Translations under genes and position numbers: made by a program
Shown: positions 58,881 to 64,000 of the stretch, piece by piece
Numbering within the stretch: position 1 is the first letter of the stretch
Layout: the number at the start of each line of letters is the position of its first letter
Notes under the pieces: model-generated
Told to the model about the DNA's origin: nothing
The model's database searches: none
Seen by the model: the letters and a program-made list of their open reading frames with translations, nothing else
NCBI RefSeq assembly: GCF_018991925.1
Contig: NW_024756914.1
Coordinates: forward strand, 3,269,848 to 3,333,847
Reading direction: 5' to 3'
From: Homarus americanus
Lineage: Eukaryota > Arthropoda > Malacostraca > Decapoda > Nephropidae
DNA length: 64,000 bases

Positions 58881-59787
58881 AAGAATTGAGTTAAGTTATC
58901 CCCTTAGAATTAATGACCCCAGAATCTGGCAGTATACAGTAAACTCGAGTAAATTCGTGAACATGAGCATCAGGAATTAACCACCACCTCTGGGGTCCAG
59001 TCAATTGACCAGCCGTTCAACTGACGCATTCACTGTCCAGCCTAATGATATCACAGGCCGAGCAAACACTGCCAGCCCCCATCATTGTTATGGATGAGTC
59101 CACTACTCAGTAGGGCTATATGGTGGCGGTGTTATCCCTCCGAGTACACCTGTATGTATTCACCTGAATTGTCCGAGTGTTTGGAGTCACCAAGAGTAGG
59201 TTGATCATCACTTTGCTAAAATTATTCATAGAATAAAACTTCATTTTAATAAACCATTTTATTTGTATGTTAGGAGTATCATTTACCTGCAGTATTTTAC
59301 TGTCTTTCTTTCCTATTGCTTGATACCAGAATTACAATGTACCCATGTGTCATAACCCTTGAGCCACGCTACCAAAGGTCAGAGGTTATGGAGTAACTAT
59401 ATGAAATGAAATAACTAGACAAAACTAATTGAAAAAATAAATGAAGTAAGAAATTAAGAGAAAACCAAGTTGAAGAGTTTAAAAGTTAACTACCATTGTA
59501 TAAATTAAGTAGAAAAGAAAAGGAGAAATGCAGCTCTTATAATACCCCCCCCCCCCCTGTGCTTCCCTACTACAGTAGTACTGAGATAAATTAATAAATA
59601 CAATACATGTATAAAAAGTGACTTACTGTGGCTGGGGTTGGGGAAGGCATCTTAGTGGAAGAGGAAAACACTGTCTGTCCTTTGTCGATAATGTCTGGCT
59701 GTCTACTGGTTGACTGTCAGTGGTGTGTTTACAGTACTGTAGGACTATCAGTGTCTGTAATGATATTTTCGATAACTGAAATATGTT

Positions 59788-59793
59788 TTTATT
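59788..59793 (-). terminator. CMC1: Candidate poly(A) signal of CMC1
   Basis: AATAAA on the minus strand, about 180 bases after the CMC1 stop, beyond the (CA)n tract. Confidence 0.5.
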
Positions 59794-59823
59794 TAACAAT
59801 CATCACTTAATACTTTACAAAAA

Positions 59824-59946
<123 letters not shown>

Positions 59947-59974
59947 ATACAATAAACTAACAATTCAATAAAGA

Positions 59975-60073
59975 TTAAAATCCTGAAGTGGCTAGCCTGC
60001 TCTTCTCTTTCTGTGTCATTCCTGTTTTTCGATATTCAGTTCTTTCTTCTAGGTATAACTTTGTGCAGTAATC
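59975..60073 (-). CDS. CMC1: CMC1, last coding exon
   Basis: Seen: an acceptor CTTTCAG at 60074-60080 opens an exon read in phase 0: DYCTKLYLEERTEYRKTGM, then TQKEKSRLATSGF and a stop (59975-59977). Known: CMC1 proteins end with (E)EC...YL.ER.E.RKTGI, a C-terminal helix after the twin CX9C fold. It joins the exon at 62435-62547 in phase 0. The cysteine at residue 3 matches the family's additional conserved Cys. The short Lys/Ser-rich tail is typical of animal CMC1. The intron between is about 2.4 kb and contains a pogo-type transposon. Confidence 0.88.
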   Translation of the reverse strand, partial: DYCTKLYLEERTEYRKTGMTQKEKSRLATSGF

Positions 60074-60894
60074 CTGAAAGAATAAAATAAAGTTACATTA
60101 CATTCAACAGGTATCTGTAGCACCTAATAAGTCATTTACCAACCAAACAAGGAGGAGTCATACTGCAGAACAAAAGTTATCAAGTTGACACCACACATAA
60201 ACCTTGCATCTTCTATGAGCCACAATCACCATCACCTCTGGCCATTTATCCCCAGAAAATCAGACTCCCTATCTAAGTCTTATTATTATATGATGCTAAG
60301 GCAGATAAATAATACCACTACCTTTATCATGTTCACTACTGCAAAAAAATTCATGTTATGGCTATGATACCAAAATTCTAGATTTATTAAGAGTATCCTA
60401 AACCTCTGACAGTAAAATGCTCATTAATACTGTACATGGAAACTCAGGTTATACTATACAGTATACCTGTTTTATAATAAAAATGCTAGTTTAAGTACCG
60501 GTAACAGTGACTTTAACATGACCTCATAATCGATATGAAATTTCCTCTCCATATGGACAAAGCTCGATGCAATACATTAATCAATTAAACAAATATCTAA
60601 TATAGTGAGCTTACTGGCACATTCTTTTTCAGAGGAACTTTAAGTTGAAGGAAGTTTATTTTACAGTTCAGAACATTTCCTTTCAGATTGAAAATAGCTC
60701 AAATTTTTCAGACTGGCCTTCTCCCCCAGTTAGTCAGCAAGTGCTAAGATTTTCTATATTTTTGTGATTTTCTTTTTTAGTTTTTATTCTCAAGTCCTTG
60801 ATTTTGTAGTGTTTTGAGCTCCAGTGAATTCTTTAGAAGAACTGGTGCTTTTGACAAAAAAAAAATATTACAGTACAGTACTGTATTATATTCG

Positions 60895-60984
60895 TAAGGG
60901 GTGCAGGGACTGAGTGGATACATCACTTGCCTCCTATCTTAATGGGTCGCTGGTTCACTCCCACTCCTCCCAGGTGCAAATGGG
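60895..60984 (+). repeat. tRNA-derived SINE head
   Basis: An A-box-like GGACTGAGTGGATACATCAC and a B box GGTTCACTCCC 40 bases later are followed by CAGGTGCAAATGGGTACAGG. The pogo-like element begins exactly at the end of this sequence, suggesting insertion into the SINE. Confidence 0.5.
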
Positions 60985-60986
60985 TA

Positions 60987-62085
60987 CAGGAAAGCCTACA
61001 ATAACGACCGTTCTAATAACGACGACTCATATTTAAGACCCTGGTTAATTTAGGACCCAATTCAATTTACAGTACACCATTATTTTCCTTGTATTTATGA
61101 CGAAAATAGAATAAAAAATATAATAAAATTAAATTTTCACATACGTAAGTAAATCCCGATATGTATTATATAAAAAAAAAAAAAAACACGCCTTGCGCAC
61201 GGAGGCTGCCGGGCTTGTGAGTGGTAACGCCAGCAGCACTAGTATAAACAGTTACAGCTTGGTGGGCCTTTTGCTTTCACAAATCTGAACAAGAAAAGGA
61301 AAAAACTCTCAGGTTTCTTACGGCATTTTTGCATCCATATTCAACATGAGCAAGACATGGTAGTGCTGGTTCAAAAGCTAAAAGAAAGTGTATAAGCTTA
61401 GCCAAGAAACTAGATGTGTAAAAATGATGTGAAAAGGGTGAGAGGTCTGTGGATATTATATGGAGAAAACAATGAACATATTTTCTGAAGTGGATTTTCT
61501 GTTTTGAATTTGGTGGTGCAAATTCTTGCAACGAGAGGGCTCTGCGCACTGTCCCTGACTCATTCCCACCATCTTTGTTCTTGTTTATACTTACCATGTT
61601 TCTCTGACTTCATGGTTTTTTTTTTATTTCCAACTTTGTGTGTTATGCAATCATGCCTAAATGCCCCAGTGATAGTTCCTCTTGTGTTGCCCCTCTTAGA
61701 GACAGCTTGATGTCATGTGATGTGATAAGGCGTAATAAGAAAGGTGATGGACCAGCAAAGAATGATAGAGACTTGAACTTGCCACCCTAGAACGTCTCTA
61801 CCATTCTCAACACAAGTAAATAACAGTCTCAATATATACTTTACATTGCTTATTTAAGGCTTATTATGCTTGCACTATACTTGTATGTGGACTTTATTTT
61901 CTTACTTGACAGTATGCAGTACAGTAAAGAGATATACCAAGGGTAGATGTGAGTTTTTGGAGGGTGGCTGGTCCCTAACCCCCTGAATTTATGTTCTTAT
62001 GGAAGTTATTGCTTCGATAACTGTTAATTCACTAATCAATGACTTTTCCCTGTCCCTATATGTGTCGAATATTGGGGTACACCTG
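60987..62085. mobile_element. Pogo/Tigger-type (Tc1/mariner) DNA transposon, non-autonomous, about 1.1 kb
   Basis: The left end CAGGAAAGCCTACAATAACG and the right end, complement CAGGTGTACCCCAATATTCG, share the pattern CAGG-n3-n-CC-n2-AATA-n-CGAC. Both are flanked by TA (60985-60986 and 62086-62087), the target duplication of this superfamily. Subterminal GTTCTTATGG and TTGCTTCGATAAC on the right are typical of Tigger-like ends. No transposase ORF survives. Confidence 0.7.
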
Positions 62086-62434
62086 TATACTGACTGGGCG
62101 GGCACATTTTCTAATTAGATCTGCCCCTATACGACAATGATGCATTCGATCTCCCTCATTATAACCAATGGTATGATGGAGAGGGAAGGGTAGTTGTAAG
62201 TTCTGTTACCACCTGCTAAAAGGAGTAAGGCCTGAAGGACCCATCCCTCATTCCAGGCATGTACTATATAAAGTTGCTCAGCTACCAGCTTTGCTACAGT
62301 TATTTGAATTTCTGTCATAAAAAATTCTGACACCACACAGACACACACATGGACACTGGCCTATTTTATATCTCCCTTCTGCAGGAGAGACAAGGGGATA
62401 TAAAATAACATCCCTAAAAATAATAGTGATATAC

Positions 62435-62547
62435 CTTAAAATCTTTATCATGGTACCACTTGGTGAGGCAGTCCCAGAGGGCAGTGTTTTGTGGGCGACA
62501 CTTGACCACCATGGCGTAGCTGGAATCCTTACAGCACTTTGTAAATT
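62435..62547 (-). CDS. CMC1: CMC1, internal exon with second CX9C motif
   Basis: Seen: acceptor CCCCCACAG at 62548-62556, donor AAG/GTATAT at 62434. The translation starts FTKCCKDSSYAMVVKCR and goes on through QNTALWDCLTKWYHDKDFK. With the preceding exon this completes C-x9-C (KC-PKEVEEFTK-CC) and gives the second C-x9-C (KC-RPQNTALWD-CL). Known: CMC1 is a small twin-CX9C protein of the mitochondrial intermembrane space, imported and oxidised through Mia40, that stabilises newly made COX1 during cytochrome c oxidase assembly. MVVKCR...NTAL..CL is its signature. Phases (1 in, 0 out) match both neighbours. Confidence 0.93.
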
Positions 62548-62900
62548 CTGTGGGGGATAAAAGTAATTTAAGTAAAGGGAAGATATGTTTTAAAAAAATT
62601 ACTTTTTGATTAGCCCAAGTGTTTCCTACGAAGATGAAAGGAGGCTGGAATCAGGAGCATATAGAAACTCATTTCCATTTACAGTCATCCACTCCCTCCT
62701 AACTGCTGTGATATCTCTATGTTCCAAGCTCTCCTTTCATTCACACACACACTGCTGTTAGCTGGATGTCAATCTCCCTCCCTTCTAGTCCTGCATTGCA
62801 TTTCCTTCACTTCATTCTTCCATCCTCCTGGTCTCCTCCAATAGCCCTAAAATTGACAGACTACCTTATACCTTATGATACACTTTAGTGACATTCTTAC
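62548..62900 (-). other. CMC1 intron
   Basis: A 353-bp intron with GTAAGA donor at 62895-62900 and CACAG acceptor. Contains nothing notable. Confidence 0.85.
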
Positions 62901-63005
62901 CTTCCACCTCCTTTGGACACTTCTCCCTTCGGGCTATATCACGCATCCTCTTTGGTATACACACCTCAATTTCAACTCTCCGTAAAGACTTATCATCAGG
63001 ATCAC
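62901..63005 (-). CDS. CMC1: CMC1, second exon with N-terminal helix and first CX9C
   Basis: Seen: acceptor TTTCAACAG at 63006-63014, donor GAAG/GTAAGA at 62895-62904. The translation reads DPDDKSLRRVEIEVYTPK then RMRDIARREKCPKEVE. Known: DP.D.SLR.VE.EV..P..MR..A...C..EV is the conserved N-terminal block of CMC1. The exon takes one base from the previous exon (G/GT gives Gly) and leaves one base for the next (G/AA gives Glu), so the frame is continuous over all four exons. Confidence 0.93.
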
Positions 63006-63986
63006 CTGTTGAAATAAACCAGTGTGCACAGATAATAATAATAATTATACTGTACAGTAAATGATATCATAATTTTGGACAACACTATTCTGCCTTTTTG
63101 TTATTTAAGTCTCAGTGAATTTAAACCTGCTGCAATAGGAGTCCAGACTTTTTAAACTTGCAAAACAGGAATGTTTGCCACTTGATATATGTCCCATGAA
63201 TATGCAACATTTGATGTGCAGTAGCCTCTTCCACCCTCTTGCAATGATGTATTGATATCATCACGTGAATTTTTTTCGACCAATCACATTTTAATTTTTT
63301 CAAAGGAAGCAGCTTGGGTACGGATTTTAATTTCATTGACAGTCTGACCCTGGCCGTGGTGGAGGTTGGTTGTTATTTGTCCTCCTACGATTAATTTAAG
63401 TTTATTGCCGAGTTTTACGAGAAAGAATATCTTCTATCCCCTTCTAACATAGGTATTGTACTTTCGGACATGGCGCGCCCCAAAGTACTGAAACATTTAG
63501 GTTAGGTTAGTTTAAGCTAGGCCTGCCAGGGGTTAGGTTAGGTTAGGCTTTGTTAGGTTAGACGACTCTTTTTCGTTTTCTCCCCCACCCAAAAACTCCT
63601 GATTTACCAGGGTCTACTCCATTATTGTTGGGGGGCAAAAACGAAAATTTCCCTCCAAAATGCAGGTCAGATTCGTTTAAAACACATCAAAATATACTGG
63701 AAAAACATATTGGTCGACCCATAGGGACTCCGAAAGTAAAAATTTACCCTCATACCAATTGGGGAAATTGAGATAAAACATTTTTTTTACAGAAACCCCT
63801 ACAGTCTAAAGGTTTAATTCCTGCAACCGTCAATCCTTGTTGATAGTGGCTGTTCCAGTGGCCATTACTCTATGTGTTAGTTGCCCCACATACCGGCTAG
63901 GTTAAGGTGATAATAGTATAAATCATATTTTCAATATAAAAAAAATCTGCCAAAATTTATATTGTACAATACCATAATCAACTTAC
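63006..63986 (-). other. CMC1 intron 1 with TTAGG-like sequence
   Basis: GTAAGT donor at 63981-63986. It contains a TTAGG-rich stretch at 63497-63562 and a GGCGCGCC site near 63473. No other gene seen. Confidence 0.75.
63497..63562. repeat. Interstitial TTAGG telomere-like repeats
   Basis: Two or three GGTTA units in each of three short runs (about 63498-63510, 63530-63547, 63552-63562). TTAGG is the ancestral arthropod telomere repeat. The runs are short and could be chance or telomerase-repaired break scars. Confidence 0.6.
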
Positions 63987-64000
63987 CTAAGCCATGGGGT
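63987..64000 (-). CDS. CMC1: CMC1, 3' end of the preceding exon (cut by window edge)
   Basis: A donor, TTAG/GTAAGT, at 63981-63990 ends a frame reading P-H-G-L-G when joined to 62901-63005. Arthropod CMC1 often has an extended N-terminus before GDP.D. The start codon lies right of the window. Confidence 0.65.

Larger units (their letters stand above)
60074..62434 (-). other. CMC1 intron with SINE-like and pogo-like insertions
   Basis: It is bounded by GTATAT at 62434 and CTTTCAG at 60074. It contains a tRNA-like head at 60895-60980 and a 1.1-kb inverted-repeat element at 60987-62085. The rest is AT-rich with no gene seen. Confidence 0.7.

Noticed and set aside
59628..59810. 60-codon plus-strand frame MAGVGEGILVEEENTV
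   Set aside because: No family recognised; lies at the CMC1 3' end on the opposite strand with no promoter signal.

Overview
The window is nuclear DNA from an invertebrate, most likely an arthropod and plausibly a decapod crustacean. Evidence: exons with GT/AG introns, no operons, short interstitial runs of the arthropod telomere motif TTAGG, arthropod-type core promoter signals (TATA plus TCAGT), many non-LTR and DNA-transposon relics, and very dense microsatellites ((AC)n, (AG)n, (AT)n, (AAT)n). The taxon is inference; no species-diagnostic sequence was seen.

Three host genes are supported. (1) A TMEM132-family adhesion-type membrane protein gene lies on the minus strand. Its signal-peptide exon is at 31343-31421 and its first extracellular exon at 268-1127, joined across a roughly 30.2-kb intron with matching splice phase. 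The gene continues left of the window. The large exon carries an apparent one-base frameshift near 390-420. (2) A CMC1 gene (COX assembly mitochondrial protein, twin CX9C) lies on the minus strand: three complete coding exons at 59975-60073, 62435-62547 and 62901-63005, and the last bases of the preceding exon at the right edge. Its 3'UTR holds a 119-bp dinucleotide tract. (3) A C2H2 gene with 15 nearly identical fingers lies on the plus strand at 54814-56100. A one-base insertion ends it and strands a decayed 16th finger.

Layout. 1-31.4 kb: TMEM132 exon and its giant intron, made of microsatellites, polypyrimidine/polypurine tracts, degenerate minisatellites, a 168-bp perfect palindrome and a LINE remnant. 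31.0-32.5 kb: CpG-rich TMEM132 5' region and a candidate plus-strand promoter pointing against it. 33.0-35.4 kb: a decayed non-LTR retroelement whose reverse transcriptase is followed by a Cys/His plus nuclease-like domain, lying between two (TAG)n tracts. 35.4-48 kb: intergenic repeats and RT fragments. 48.3-50.5 kb: a RTE-like LINE fragment fused to a 73-bp minisatellite grown out of its own coding sequence. 50.9-53.3 kb: a cluster of DNA transposon ends and two inverted-repeat MITEs. 54.0-54.5 kb: a second 73-bp array running into another LINE 3' end, just before the zinc-finger gene. 56.2-59.9 kb: a hAT-type MITE with target duplication and a possible LTR. 59.9-64 kb: CMC1 with a pogo/Tigger-type element in an intron.

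The genes show no functional link to each other. The most unusual content is repeat biology: two independent 73-bp arrays, each abutting LINE coding sequence and each showing a 146-bp dimer pattern, and a retroelement copy embedded in a trinucleotide repeat.
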